This document shows positions 43,558 to 53,500 of a stretch of DNA of 64,000 bases, piece after piece. Made by a program: the position numbers and the translations under genes. Origin of the DNA: Candidatus Eisenbacteria bacterium (GTDB taxonomy: Bacteria > Eisenbacteria > RBG-16-71-46 > CAIMUX01 > JAHJDP01); the NCBI GenBank assembly GCA_018831195.1, contig JAHJDP010000023.1, positions 62,001 through 126,000 of the forward strand, written 5' to 3'. Position 1 is the stretch's first letter, and each line of letters starts with the position of its first letter. The notes below the pieces were generated by a model, which saw only the letters and a list, made by a program, of their open reading frames with translations, made no database searches and was not told where the DNA came from.

Positions 43558-44706
43558 TCAAGGTTCCAGCAGATTATTGTACAATTTCTCATACGATTTG
43601 ATCATGACGGGAATCGAGTAAGCTTCTTCAATCCGCCGTTTGGCGCGCCGGCCCGATTCCCGGCGTTGCTCAGGTGACAGCTGCAGCATCCCGCGAATCA
43701 GCGCGGCGAGGGCATCTACTTGCCCCGGGGCAAAAAGACCGCCGGCCGCCCCCCCGGCCAGGATCTCCCGGTGAACGGGGATATCCGAGGCGAGACAGGG
43801 CACGCCGGCCGCCATCGCCTCAAGCAAGGCGTTCGGCATCCCCTCACTATGCGAAGGAAAAACAAAAAGATCCATCGCGGCGAGATGCATGCCCACATCC
43901 TCGACACGCCCCCGGAAGGTTATACGTTCCCCGATACCCAGCTCCGCTGCCAGCCGCTCCATTTCCGACAGCGTGCGGCCATCCCCCACCAGCATCAGAT
44001 GCCACGGGATCGGCGCTTCGGCGGCAACCTTCCGCAAAGCCTGCAGCAGATCCACATGCCCCTTTCCCGGATGGAAATTGCCGACCATACCCAGCAGAAC
44101 GGTATCTTCGGAAAGCTTCAATTCTCCCCGGATCCGATCGCGGCCGCCCGGGTCAGCGTCCTGTCGCGGCACCCCATTGGGGATCGTGACCAAACGCTCC
44201 GCCGGGACGCCCCATCCTTCCGCCGTACGCGCAAGATGATCCGACACCGCGACGACCGAGGAGGCTCTCCGTCCGGCCCAGCGGTAGAACAATTTTAAAA
44301 TGGCCGGATGTGGAAGGGAGTGGCCGCGGATCGCGAGAACATGATGAGGGCGCGGCATCTCCCGCCAGCCTCCTAGCAGATCGAGGGCCGCGGCGCCCAT
44401 CATATGGCTTCCGTAGAGATAGCTCTGTAGGATTTGTACATGTTGCTTAATGAGAAAGCGGCGCAGTTTCACGACGGCGCTGTACCCCGCCGGGCTGTAA
44501 ATGCGGCGGAATTTGAGTTCCAACATTGGAATGTCGAGGCGGCGGACCTCCTCGAGCAGAGGACCGTCAAATTGCTTTAGAACGAGACAGGGACGAAAAG
44601 TTTCTTTCGACAGCCCGCTCAGCAGGTGGACGATCTGCCGCTCCGCCCCGCCGAGCCGGAGGCCCCCGCCGAGCAACGCAATGCCGATACGCCCATCCTG
44701 TGACAC
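43558..44706 (-). CDS. Glycosyltransferase family 4
   Basis: 382 residues, GTG start at 44706 immediately after the TAG of the aminotransferase gene (stop and start adjacent). GT-B features: N-terminal GGGLRLGGAERQIVHLLSGL, the nucleotide-sugar domain start GMVGNFHPGKGHVDLLQAL, and the EX7E-type motif FPSHSEGMPNALLEAMAAGV with IPNGV preceding. The likely product is a sugar transfer to a surface polysaccharide or lipid; donor and acceptor are unknown. Soluble or peripheral. It is convergent with the SLOG gene, with an 83-base gap that contains only a weak GC hairpin. Confidence 0.88.
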   Translation of the reverse strand: MSQDGRIGIALLGGGLRLGGAERQIVHLLSGLSKETFRPCLVLKQFDGPLLEEVRRLDIPMLELKFRRIYSPAGYSAVVKLRRFLIKQHVQILQSYLYGSHMMGAAALDLLGGWREMPRPHHVLAIRGHSLPHPAILKLFYRWAGRRASSVVAVSDHLARTAEGWGVPAERLVTIPNGVPRQDADPGGRDRIRGELKLSEDTVLLGMVGNFHPGKGHVDLLQALRKVAAEAPIPWHLMLVGDGRTLSEMERLAAELGIGERITFRGRVEDVGMHLAAMDLFVFPSHSEGMPNALLEAMAAGVPCLASDIPVHREILAGGAAGGLFAPGQVDALAALIRGMLQLSPEQRRESGRRAKRRIEEAYSIPVMIKSYEKLYNNLLEP

Positions 44707-45954
44707 CTATGATCTCTCCAATTCCACTTTCACCATCTCACCGAACCGCTTCATCCCCTCGTGAATCTGCTCGGGGGAGACCATGCTGAAACTGGCGCGC
44801 ATACAATTCTGCAAGCCGCCCTGCGTCGAGAAAGCGCCGCCGGGCACAAGAAGCACCTTTAAGCTTTCACATTGTTCCTCAATCATCCGATTCGCATTGC
44901 AATCTTTCGGCAGCACAAACCAGATAAACATTCCTTCATTGGGGACATTGTAGGTCACCTCTGAAGGCAGATACTCGTGGGCCGCCGCCATCATCGCGTC
45001 GCGATTCCTGCGATAAAAGTCGCAATTCTTGCGGATGTGCACACGGAAGCCGTCATGTCCGCCCGTCGTTAGATACTGATGTAACAGCGCCTGAATGAAC
45101 ATACTCGTGTGGAGATTGGAGCATTGCTTGAAATAGAGGATCTGTTTCACGATATCGGCCGGCCCCGAAGCGTATCCGATCCGCAAACCCGGCGCGAAGA
45201 TCTTTGAGAAGCTATCCAGCCGGACGACGCGGCCTTCCGTATCCATCGATTGCAGGGACGCCCCGGGAGGATTATCGTCCAGACGCACCAGTTGATAGGG
45301 ATCATCCTCGCAGATGAGCAGATCGTACTTCGACGCCAGCTCCAGCATCTGCTTCTTCCGATCCTGGGAGAGTCCGACACCGCCGGGATTATGGCCGTTC
45401 GGAATGGTATAAATAAACTTCGGCATCGGCTTCCCCTGCGAAGACAACACCGACAGCTTCGAAGCCAAGGCCGACGTATCCATCCCGTTCACATCGAGAG
45501 GGACCGACACAAAGTTTTTTGTGAAAGATTTGAAGGAGGCCAAAGCGCCGGGATAGGTCGGCTCAGAGACGACGATGCTGTCCTCCGCCTCGGCAAAGAG
45601 ATAGGCCATGATGAAGAGGCCTTCCTGGCTGCCGTTGAGGACGACGATCTGGGATTCGTCGAGGGTCACCCCATCTTTGCCCCGATGCCAATCGATCAAC
45701 TCCCGTCGCAGACCGGCATGCGCATCGGAGGGGCCGTACTGCGAGGCCGTGATGAGATCCTTGCCTTCCAGCGCCGCCTTCGTGCCATCCTTAAATTGAA
45801 CATCGACCTGCTTGAAGACAAACGTGTCGGGATTGGGGTAGCCGCCGCCCAGAGAAATCATCCCATCGATCTTGAGATACTTCAGGAGCTCGCGGATAAT
45901 CGACGGCTCCTTCCCCCGGGCGCGATTCGCCAGGCGCCGCTGCAGATCCAGCAT
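44707..45954 (-). CDS. PLP-dependent aminotransferase (LysN/2-aminoadipate-type, class I)
   Basis: 415 residues from the ATG at 45954; GGAGG (45964-45960) sits five bases upstream and another ATG is at 45957. Fold type I motifs: GGGYPNPDTFVF, QYGPSDAHAGLRRELIDWH, PNGHNPGGVG, CEDDPYQLVRLDDNPP and the PLP lysine in RLDSFSKIFAPGLRIGY. The closest familiar pattern is the 2-aminoadipate/kynurenine aminotransferase group, which is broad in substrate use. It has no DNA-binding N-terminus, so it is not a MocR regulator. It lies immediately upstream of the glycosyltransferase in one operon, and divergent from the ferredoxin-AOR genes. Confidence 0.88.
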   Translation of the reverse strand: MLDLQRRLANRARGKEPSIIRELLKYLKIDGMISLGGGYPNPDTFVFKQVDVQFKDGTKAALEGKDLITASQYGPSDAHAGLRRELIDWHRGKDGVTLDESQIVVLNGSQEGLFIMAYLFAEAEDSIVVSEPTYPGALASFKSFTKNFVSVPLDVNGMDTSALASKLSVLSSQGKPMPKFIYTIPNGHNPGGVGLSQDRKKQMLELASKYDLLICEDDPYQLVRLDDNPPGASLQSMDTEGRVVRLDSFSKIFAPGLRIGYASGPADIVKQILYFKQCSNLHTSMFIQALLHQYLTTGGHDGFRVHIRKNCDFYRRNRDAMMAAAHEYLPSEVTYNVPNEGMFIWFVLPKDCNANRMIEEQCESLKVLLVPGGAFSTQGGLQNCMRASFSMVSPEQIHEGMKRFGEMVKVELERS

Positions 45955-46051
45955 CATGACCTCCACCTTCTCCAGAAACTCTTACTATATAATGAATATC
46001 GACAAAAAGTCCCGAAAAACGCCGCATTGGGAGCCTCGTCATAGTCGCGTT

Positions 46052-46073
46052 AGCGTAATCCAATCATTACGTT
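46052..46073. promoter_or_regulatory. Inverted repeat upstream of ferredoxin-AOR genes
   Basis: AGCGTAAT and ATTACGTT flank CCAATC, an 8-base inverted repeat with one mismatch, in the 308-base region between the divergent aminotransferase and ferredoxin genes. The size and position suit an operator for a dimeric regulator. Palindromes of this length can occur by chance, so it is a candidate only. Confidence 0.35.
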
Positions 46074-46262
46074 ACGTCAACACGGCTGACGCCGGCGGCC
46101 GGTCTCTGACCGTTGACGAACCGGCCCGCCATGGGTACATTAAGAGGTGGCGGATGTCTTTTCTGCAGCCGATCATTTTTGTTCGGCGCCCCGACTCCGG
46201 CCGAAGTCGGATGCCCATTCCCGCCCTCATGAAATACCATTGGTTTGAGGATGGAGGCCTCG

Positions 46263-46649
46263 ATGAAGATTCAGGTCCTGCAAGAGAAATGCACGGGTTG
46301 CAGACTCTGCGAGCAGATCTGCACCATTCACCACTGCAAAGAGATTAATCCCAAGAAATCAGCGATTCGCATCAAGGCGGAATTCCCCGTGCCGGGCGTC
46401 TTTATTCCGAAGCTCTGCGATCAATGTGGGGATTGTATAGAAGTCTGTCCTTCAAACGCCATTTCGAAAAAGGACGATGCCGTTGTCATTGATCCCGACG
46501 AATGTTCCAATTGTGGACTCTGCGTTCAGGAATGTCCAACCGGCGTCATCTACGAGCATCCCGATATGGAGACACCGATTATCTGTGATCTCTGTTTGAA
46601 ATGCACCGAGGTGTGCAACACGGGCGCGCTTGTCGTTATCGATGATTGA
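46263..46649 (+). CDS. Ferredoxin with four cysteine clusters (4Fe-4S), AOR partner
   Basis: 128 residues from the ATG at 46263 (GGAGG at 46253-46257). Cysteine groups: CTGCRLCEQIC, CDQCGDCIEVCP, CSNCGLCVQECP and CDLCLKCTEVC. The central two have the classical CxxCxxCxxxCP layout, and the outer two are related, so up to four 4Fe-4S centres are possible. It lies 19 bases upstream of the aldehyde ferredoxin oxidoreductase gene and is likely its electron acceptor. Cytoplasmic. Confidence 0.88.
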   Translation: MKIQVLQEKCTGCRLCEQICTIHHCKEINPKKSAIRIKAEFPVPGVFIPKLCDQCGDCIEVCPSNAISKKDDAVVIDPDECSNCGLCVQECPTGVIYEHPDMETPIICDLCLKCTEVCNTGALVVIDD

Positions 46650-46668
46650 TGAAAGGAGCAAGAGCAAG

Positions 46669-48585
46669 ATGAACGGATTCGGAGGAACCACGCTGCGGAT
46701 CAATCTCGCCACGGGGGACATCCGCCGGGAGCCGACATCGGAGAAGATGGCGCGTGAGTGGATGGGCGCCCGCGGTTTTGTTTCGAAGATTCTGTATGAA
46801 GAGGTTCCCCGGGACGCCGATCCGCTGGGACCGGATAATATTTTCATCATGGCCCCGGGCGTCTTGACCGGATCCTTCGCGCCCGCCGGCTCGAAGATCG
46901 GATTCGGATGCATCTCCCCCGCCACCAACGGCCATGCCGATTCGAGTATGGGCGGGCACCTCGGACCCGAACTGAAATATGCCGGTTACGACTATATCAT
47001 TTTGGAAAAGATCGCATCGGAACCCTCCTATATCTATATCGATAACGACACGGTTGAGATCCGCCCCGCCGGTGATTATTGGGGCATGGGATCGCTTGAC
47101 CTGGAAGCCCGCATGAAGACGGATCTCGGCGAGGAATTCCAGATCGCGACCATCGGTCCGGCCGGCGAAAACGGCGTCGTCTTCTCCTGCATCTCGCACG
47201 ATTTCGGCCGCCAGGCGGGCCGCTGCGGCGTCGGCGCCGTGATGGGCTCCAAAAAGATCAAGGCGATCGCCGTTCGCGGCACGAAATCACTTCCGGTCTA
47301 CGATATCGAGAAACACACGCAGCTGACCTATGACATTATTCAGCGGACAAAGACCCATCCAAACATGGCGCCCTGGCAGAAATATGGCACCTCCTTCTTT
47401 GTGGGTTGGTCGAACGAGCGGGGTTGCTTTCCCACCAAGAATTTCCAGACAACATATTTCAACGGCTGGGAACATATCGACGGCGAGCGCTTCGTCAAAG
47501 ATTGTGTTGTGACCGACAAGGCCTGTTTCGGCTGCTGGATGAACTGCGGGAAATACGCCGTGGCCAGGATCCCCGGCAAGCCGGACGCTTATCTCGAAGG
47601 ACCCGAATACGAGACACTGGCCCTGATCGGCGGCAATTGCGCCATGACCGATATCAATCATGTCGCCTATGCAAATTACCTCTGCGACAACCTCGGCATC
47701 GACACGATGAGCGGCGGCGCCTCCGTCGCCCTCGGAATGGAGTGCTATCAGAAGGGCCTCATCACAAAGGACGATCTCGAGGGGCATGAGCTGCGCTGGG
47801 GCAACATCGACGATTTTGAACATTTCACGCGGATGATCGTTGAGAAGCGTGGGATTGGCGCCGCTTTCTCCAGGGGAACGAAGCGGGCGGCGGATCACAT
47901 CGGCGGCGACGCGCCGAAGTTTATCTCACAGGCCAAGGGAATGGAGTTCAGCGGATATGACACGCGCTGGTATCCGTCACAGCTTCTCTCCTTCTGCACC
48001 GCCGATATCGGCGCGCATCACAATCGCAGCTGGGCGATCACGGCCGATCTCGAGCTCGGCCGCGAAACGATCGAGGGCAAAGCGGCGGTTGTAATTTATC
48101 TGCAGCATATCCGGCCCTTGTTTGATTCATGGAGCTGCTGCCGTCTCTTCTGGGGCGAGTTGGACATTACACCCGAGGAGCATGTCGAGTCGATCAACTG
48201 CCTGACCGGCTGGGATCTGACGATCGAAGAAGCGTATCGCATCTCCGAGAAGATCTGGAACCTGACCCGCGCGCATTATATCGAACGCAACGGCGGACCG
48301 GGGCGGGATCACGACCAGGCGCCGATCCGGCATCTCGAGGAGCCGGTTCCCGACGGCCCCGCACAGGGCAAGATGGTCGGCCGGGAAAACTTCGAGCGGC
48401 TTTTGGATGACTATTACAAAAACCGTGGCTGGGCCAAAAACGGCAATCCCACGCGGGAGATTCTCGAGGATCTCGGCCTCGGCTTCGCGGCGGACAATCT
48501 CGAGAAGATTGGGCAGCTGGGCGCGCCCATCCCCGGCGGCATCCCGGCGGTTCGCGGCCAGAAACTGAAACCGAAGGCGATGTAG
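46669..48585 (+). CDS. aor: Aldehyde ferredoxin oxidoreductase (tungsten/molybdenum enzyme)
   Basis: 638 residues from the ATG at 46669, with AAAGGAG about ten bases upstream. Oxidises aldehydes to carboxylates with ferredoxin. Family features: an N-terminal GTTLRINLATGDIRRE, GRQAGRCGVGAVMGSKKIKA, the cluster Cys set in ACFGCWMNCGKYA (Cys286, 289, 293) with Cys490/491 in SWSCCRLFWG, and the pterin-binding GMEFSGYDTRWYPSQLL-type segment. Length is normal. It is preceded by a ferredoxin and followed by a MoaD-like carrier that could supply its own pterin. Between about 48187 and 48210 is the stretch that recurs in degenerate form at 53923. Confidence 0.93.
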   Translation: MNGFGGTTLRINLATGDIRREPTSEKMAREWMGARGFVSKILYEEVPRDADPLGPDNIFIMAPGVLTGSFAPAGSKIGFGCISPATNGHADSSMGGHLGPELKYAGYDYIILEKIASEPSYIYIDNDTVEIRPAGDYWGMGSLDLEARMKTDLGEEFQIATIGPAGENGVVFSCISHDFGRQAGRCGVGAVMGSKKIKAIAVRGTKSLPVYDIEKHTQLTYDIIQRTKTHPNMAPWQKYGTSFFVGWSNERGCFPTKNFQTTYFNGWEHIDGERFVKDCVVTDKACFGCWMNCGKYAVARIPGKPDAYLEGPEYETLALIGGNCAMTDINHVAYANYLCDNLGIDTMSGGASVALGMECYQKGLITKDDLEGHELRWGNIDDFEHFTRMIVEKRGIGAAFSRGTKRAADHIGGDAPKFISQAKGMEFSGYDTRWYPSQLLSFCTADIGAHHNRSWAITADLELGRETIEGKAAVVIYLQHIRPLFDSWSCCRLFWGELDITPEEHVESINCLTGWDLTIEEAYRISEKIWNLTRAHYIERNGGPGRDHDQAPIRHLEEPVPDGPAQGKMVGRENFERLLDDYYKNRGWAKNGNPTREILEDLGLGFAADNLEKIGQLGAPIPGGIPAVRGQKLKPKAM

Positions 48586-48623
48586 GGCGGGTTGACTTTG
48601 GGGCGGCTGAAAGCGGGACTCAC

Positions 48624-48863
48624 ATGAAGATAACTCTTCGCGCCGGTGGAATCCTTAAGAACAAGCTGAAGACCGACGCCGACGAACACACGATGACGAT
48701 CGAGACGAAGGAGGGTCTCACATTAAGAGAGATCCTCAAGCAGGCCGACGTGCCTGAAGAATTCGTCGCCTTCGCCATCGTCGCGGGCGAGGTGCAGAGG
48801 CTGAAATATGTTCCGAAGGATGGTGATGAGATCACGCTTCAGCCGCCTGTTTCCGGCGGGTGA
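48624..48863 (+). CDS. MoaD/ThiS-like sulfur carrier for the AOR cofactor
   Basis: 79 residues. A beta-grasp pattern (MKITLRAGGILKN, LREILKQADV, YVPKDGDEITLQPPVSGG) ends in the Gly-Gly tail needed for thiocarboxylate formation. It lies 38 bases after the AOR gene, and AOR-type enzymes need the tungsten/molybdopterin cofactor whose dithiolene sulfur comes from MoaD. No MoaE, MoeB or other Mo-cofactor gene is nearby. Its last about 75 bases and 45 bases of downstream sequence are repeated 5163 bases further on. Confidence 0.88.
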   Translation: MKITLRAGGILKNKLKTDADEHTMTIETKEGLTLREILKQADVPEEFVAFAIVAGEVQRLKYVPKDGDEITLQPPVSGG

Positions 48864-48908
48864 TTTCTTCATGGTTTCCTGCTGGAATTGCTGCGATGAA
48901 CCCGCACC
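48789..48908 (+). repeat. Left copy of a 120-base direct repeat (3' end of moaD)
   Basis: Matches 53952-54071 with 3 mismatches in 120 bases; the tract 48818-48908 is identical over 91 bases. It includes the moaD stop codon (48861-48863) and 45 bases beyond. Identity stops abruptly at 48908/54071. The two copies bracket the island described in the findings. Confidence 0.95.
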
Positions 48909-49694
48909 CCTGCTCTCAAGTTGCACCAATCAATGCAACTAGACGTTCTGTAAAACTATGCGGGGTCCTGACGCGCCCTCCGTCCATTCTCTTCTCTGTG
49001 AAGCCATTATCATCAAAATCGCTACATCCGCTTAACGTAAGTTATCGCAAACTCGAGCGAATAATATCACTTGAGACCTGATCGGTTCAACTCGCAATAG
49101 GACCCACAAATGGACTCAAACTGAGCCTTGGATCGGACCACGATGGTTGCCGCCTTCAATTACTGGCGGGCCGACACCTAGATGATGGCGCACATTCAAG
49201 CCGCATCGCATGTGTCATATTCAACGCCGCGCTTGCTATAACATTAACAGAATCGCAACGTCAACCACAACGTTTCCCCGCGATCATCCCATAACACCAC
49301 TTTGCCCCGGAACACAACAAGTCCGCGCGGCACGGGAAATGATAGAATGACTGGCTTTTCAGGACACTTCGTGGATCTTAAGTCTGGCGGGCAAAATTCA
49401 TGTGACTTGAGCATTGGCTCGTCTTCTACATTGCATTCGCTTCCACAAAGATGCGAAATCTGCATTCCCGTCACGCCTGTTTGGAGCCACGATGAGCAAG
49501 CCGGGGGCAGATTTGGCGATTTTAACTCCCATGGGACGATTCAGCGACAGAAATTCGGCCCTCTTTATCATTTTCTAGATATCTGAGGGACCTCAAACGC
49601 AGGCACTATGCTGTGATATTAAGGGTTAGCCGATCCGACCCGTTTAAGAGCCAATGCCATTGGGTCCAACCAATCGAGAATCGTGAACAGAGAA
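48909..49694. other. Gene-poor left part of the island
   Basis: No convincing gene in about 790 bases. Two short open frames overlap on opposite strands near 49244-49586 (76 residues on minus from a GTG at 49474; 94 residues on plus from 49302). Neither has a good Shine-Dalgarno, recognisable domain or consistent composition. The region becomes visibly more AT-rich than the flanks toward its right end. Confidence 0.4.
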
Positions 49695-50207
49695 TCACCG
49701 AGTCTCCGTGTAGTTTAACTTGATGCTTCCCCAAGTAGTGATTTGAATCGGTGTTATTCCCTCCGGGTACGTAGCAAGCAGCAGGTAGGAATCATTCGCA
49801 TCATATACGTCTTCATACCCCTCGATGTCTATAATATATGTTCCCGTCGGCATATTTGATTCATGAATCTCTTCATCCTCTGATCCCCAGTTATTTGAAA
49901 ATGCCACCCAATCCCAGGAATCTTCTTCTGGATTGTACCTAAACAAATAAAGATCATAATCAGCTGGAAGCGAAGTTAGTGATATATCAATTGCACCAGC
50001 AATCGTGACTTCAAATGTATAGAGATCTACATCACCAGGAACAGAAATCCATGATTCATATGTGATTCCGCTTTCGATGGGATACGCATCCTCAATCGTG
50101 TTATTTGGTTCAAATGAATCTTCAGCAGATGCAATTCCTGTAGCGCCGACTAATAGAATTGTAAACAGGCACAAGATAAACACCAGGCCGCTATTTCTGG
50201 TTTTCAT
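49695..50207 (-). CDS. Secreted protein with a pre-peptidase C-terminal (PPC)-type domain
   Basis: 170 residues; GGGAGAG precedes the ATG. The signal peptide is LVFILCLFTILLVGATGIAS then AED. The body reads SFEPNNTIEDAYPI, YESWISVPGDVDLYTFEVTI, DISLTSLPADYDLYLFRYNP and GTYIIDIEGY, the hallmarks of the PPC beta-sandwich usually attached to secreted peptidases. Here it stands alone, without a catalytic domain or a FlgD-like tag. The coding sequence is much more AT-rich than the rest of the window and lies inside the repeat-bounded island, consistent with transfer. It is divergent from the beta-helix gene. Confidence 0.75.
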   Translation of the reverse strand: MKTRNSGLVFILCLFTILLVGATGIASAEDSFEPNNTIEDAYPIESGITYESWISVPGDVDLYTFEVTIAGAIDISLTSLPADYDLYLFRYNPEEDSWDWVAFSNNWGSEDEEIHESNMPTGTYIIDIEGYEDVYDANDSYLLLATYPEGITPIQITTWGSIKLNYTETR

Positions 50208-50355
50208 ACCTCACTCTCCCTTTTCATTTATTAAACTGTTGGCTTGCTATTCATCGGCATGAATCACCAATAGCTTGTGTGATCATTAGTCACTGATAAG
50301 GATACATCAACTGATGAGATTTTTGTAGATCCCAACATTCCTTGTGGAGGCAGGC

Positions 50356-50372
50356 TTAGAGTTTAACTCTAA
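50356..50372. promoter_or_regulatory. 17-base palindrome upstream of the beta-helix gene
   Basis: TTAGAGTT, one T, AACTCTAA: a perfect 8-base inverted repeat about 200 bases before the GTG at 50574. It could be an operator or a small hairpin. No regulator gene is nearby. Confidence 0.35.
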
Positions 50373-50412
50373 TCCTGGACCGATCCTGGGGGTCAGGCCA
50401 GGTCCGTAACCG

Positions 50413-50442
50413 GGGGTTAGGAATGAGTCACATCCTAACTCC
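50413..50442. repeat. REP-like hairpin upstream of the beta-helix gene
   Basis: GGGGTTAGGA (50413-50422) pairs with TCCTAACTCC (50433-50442) with one G-U, around a 10-base loop. Just upstream is TGGGGGTCAGGCCAGG (50387-50402), reminiscent of the GGGGTCAGG ends of REP elements moved by Y1 (RAYT) transposases. No transposase is present, so a remnant at most. Confidence 0.35.
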
Positions 50443-50573
50443 AACTCCGACAGCCGGATGGCCTCTACCGAAGGAACAACAGATATTCCGGATACAGACT
50501 GCTCGAGAGAGATGCTATACTATTCCTGAATCTCAAGCGCCCTATCGCCATGAATTGTCGAAGGGAGGCTCCC

Positions 50574-53500
50574 GTGACTTGCCGCTCCTGGCCTCTATTT
50601 CTGCTGATCCTGCTGATACCGGATCAGTGTGCCCTTTCGAGTGAGATTCTACGCGTCGATCCCATCAACGGGCCATTTTATACAATTCAGTCAGCCATCG
50701 ATTCATGCGAAGCATACGACATTGTCGAGCTGGCGCCGGCCTCATTCGATGAATCGGTCACCATAGAAACCAAGAGCATCACCATCCGGTCCACCGACGG
50801 CCCCGCGGCCACGATCTGGGATGGATCGGGGCAGCACCGCCTCATTTTGGCGGCTGATTGCAACCTCACGCTCGAAGGGATCACATTCCAGAATGGTTGG
50901 ACCGATGTCGGCGGAGGCGGCGCCGTCCGAGCCCGCCATTCTATTCTGCAGATTCAGGATTGCGCTTTCCGCGGGAATGTCGTCGGTTGTGCGCCAACGG
51001 GACGGACTCAAGGAGGCGCCATCTATTTAAGCGGCAGTAACAGCGGAGTCGATATCCGCCGCAGCCTGTTCGTGGAGAATCGGACAATTGGTGACATGAA
51101 TAATGGCGGGGCCGTCGCTTTTACAATATTCGATTCAGGTTTGAATCCGAATTCGGACGCCGCTGATCCTGCGCTTCAGGCCAACCCTGGCTCAATGACG
51201 ATTGAGGACTGCACCTTCCTTCGCAATGTCTCCGGGTGGGATGGCTCCGCGGTTATGGACTGGGTCTCGAGTGTGCTTTCTGTCCAGCGTTGTCTCTTTA
51301 TTGAAAACAGGAGACTGGGCGGCCTAAGGACAGGTGGTATATTCACACTCAGCTCGGGTCTTTTGAATCTCCACTGCTGTCTGATTTGGGAAGAGTCCTC
51401 CCCGGTAATCGATGATCGCGAGTTGCTCGCACAAGAAAATCTTGCCGGTTACTTCTATGCTGATCCACGGATATGTCCGGACGATCCGGAGACTATCCAC
51501 GAGAGTTCGCCGGCTTTGACCTGGCTGGGGTGCCCGGATATCGGCAATCTGCCGGTCGGATGCCGTGGTCCCATTGTCCTGTCGGTTCGAGCGCATCCCC
51601 TCAATCCTGAGGCAGCCCAGATAATCCGCATTTATGGGTATGGTTTGGACGAGGTAGATGGAGCAACGCTCGAATCTTCGGAGGGAGAGATCTACGAGGA
51701 TGTTCGGCTTTCTCATGACGACACGTGGCTTGCCGTCACATTTGATCTTTTGGGAGCGGATCCGGGATCATGGACGCTTCGGCTGTTTGAAGGTGGTGAG
51801 CCTGTGGCCTCGCTGGAAGAGGCCGTTACGGTGCTCCCATTTACAGTCCTTGCCTTCCTGGAGCCATGGATCGAAACGCGTGATAGCCGATCGCTGAAAC
51901 TGGCGCAGCGCGGATGGACGGGGGAGATAGGTCTTGAGCTGGTTCACAGCGAAATTGATGAAAGAATCCCCTTTCAAGAAATGGAGCAGATTGCTTCCGA
52001 TACCCTACTCCTGAATGCTGACTTCCAGTGGGCTGCAGATGGTGTTTATGACCTAGAGGTTACCAAAGGAACCCAAGCTGTTCGTGTTGAAGACGTTTTG
52101 TATGTAGGAATTCCCCCCGTATTGAGGGTGCCGGATGATTATGAGACAATTCCCGATGCCATCCTAGCCGCCCCTCCCGGAGCTGAGATCCAAGTGGGGG
52201 AAGGAATTTATCCGGAATCCGTCGTCGTGGACCGCCCGATCAGATTAAGAGGGCAGGGCCGGACCACCCGGATTTCACTCGCCGAAAGTGAAACAACTCG
52301 CTGCGTCCATATTCTGGAGTCCGCAGGTCGCATCACGAGAATTGACAGCCTGACTATTGAAAGGGGCGCTCCCGCATCGGGGTCAGGCGGTGGTTTACTG
52401 GCCGAGGCGCCAGTGACCGTTCATGCCTGTAATTTTTATTACAACCGTGCCGGCCTGGGTAACGGAGGGGCTGCATGCCTGGCCCCCGGCAGCCAGGTTC
52501 TCGGCTCCAACTTCATGTACAATGGATTGAACGGGGGTGAGTCCGGCGTCGTCTCGGATCCGTTTGCGGGAGCGCATGGCGTAGCTGGAGCCCTTTTTTG
52601 CCTCGATTGCCGAGTAGAAAATTCACAATTTGAGGGCAACTTCGCGCCATGTGTGGGAGCTGCTGCTGTGAGAGGTCTTTTTCGAAACAACCATCTCGGT
52701 TACAATTTTGATTCGTGGTATGAGGGGGATGGAATCGATGCCCTTGCTGCGCAGGGGGAAATTACGGGCAACCGGTTTGAAAACTCATGCGGGAGCGACG
52801 GCCCGCCCATAGCCTTCATCCTCGGTCCGTCATCTGTTTCTTACAATACATTTAGTGACTATTGGCAGGATATGTGTTATGAACTAAGCCTTGTGCAACT
52901 TCAAGGTCCCGTCGATTTCTTTCACAATACACTCGCAGGTACTGGACTCCAGATTTGTACACACATCCAAACCCCGCCTGGGCCTGGAGACAAGATTCGC
53001 ATCTATAACAATTTGATTGAATCCGGCCGGGCTCACTATCCTGACCTTTTCTATTGCCGGAGGAGGCTTGTTCTAGGCCCGGTCTTTTCGATTCCAACGA
53101 CAAATATCGAATCTTCGTGCAACCTGGGCGACGATATTGCAATCTATTCGCCCAGCGGTCGTTATGAATGTCCCGACTGCGTGCATGAGATGCATGACGT
53201 TGGATACTGCGAAGTTCCTTATGATGACGGATACCATTCTTACGGTGAATTCAACCTGAGGCTGCGTCTTAATAGCCCAGCCCTACCAAACAATTCACCG
53301 ATCGGGTGCGCGGATACACTCGGGGCGCAACCGGTGGGATGCGATGTTGTCCCGGTGCTGGTGTCCGGAGCTCAGGTCGGATTGACTGACGATGGTGTGG
53401 AATTAAGCTGGACGCTCTCGTCCGATCTTTCCGTGCTTGGCTTTGGGCTCATGCGAGAGAATGACGGGCAAAGAATCGAATTGACAGCGGAGCCCATGCC

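Noticed and set aside
49244-49586. Two opposing short open frames in the island
   Set aside because: No ribosome site, no domain and mutual overlap; kept only as part of the gene-poor region.
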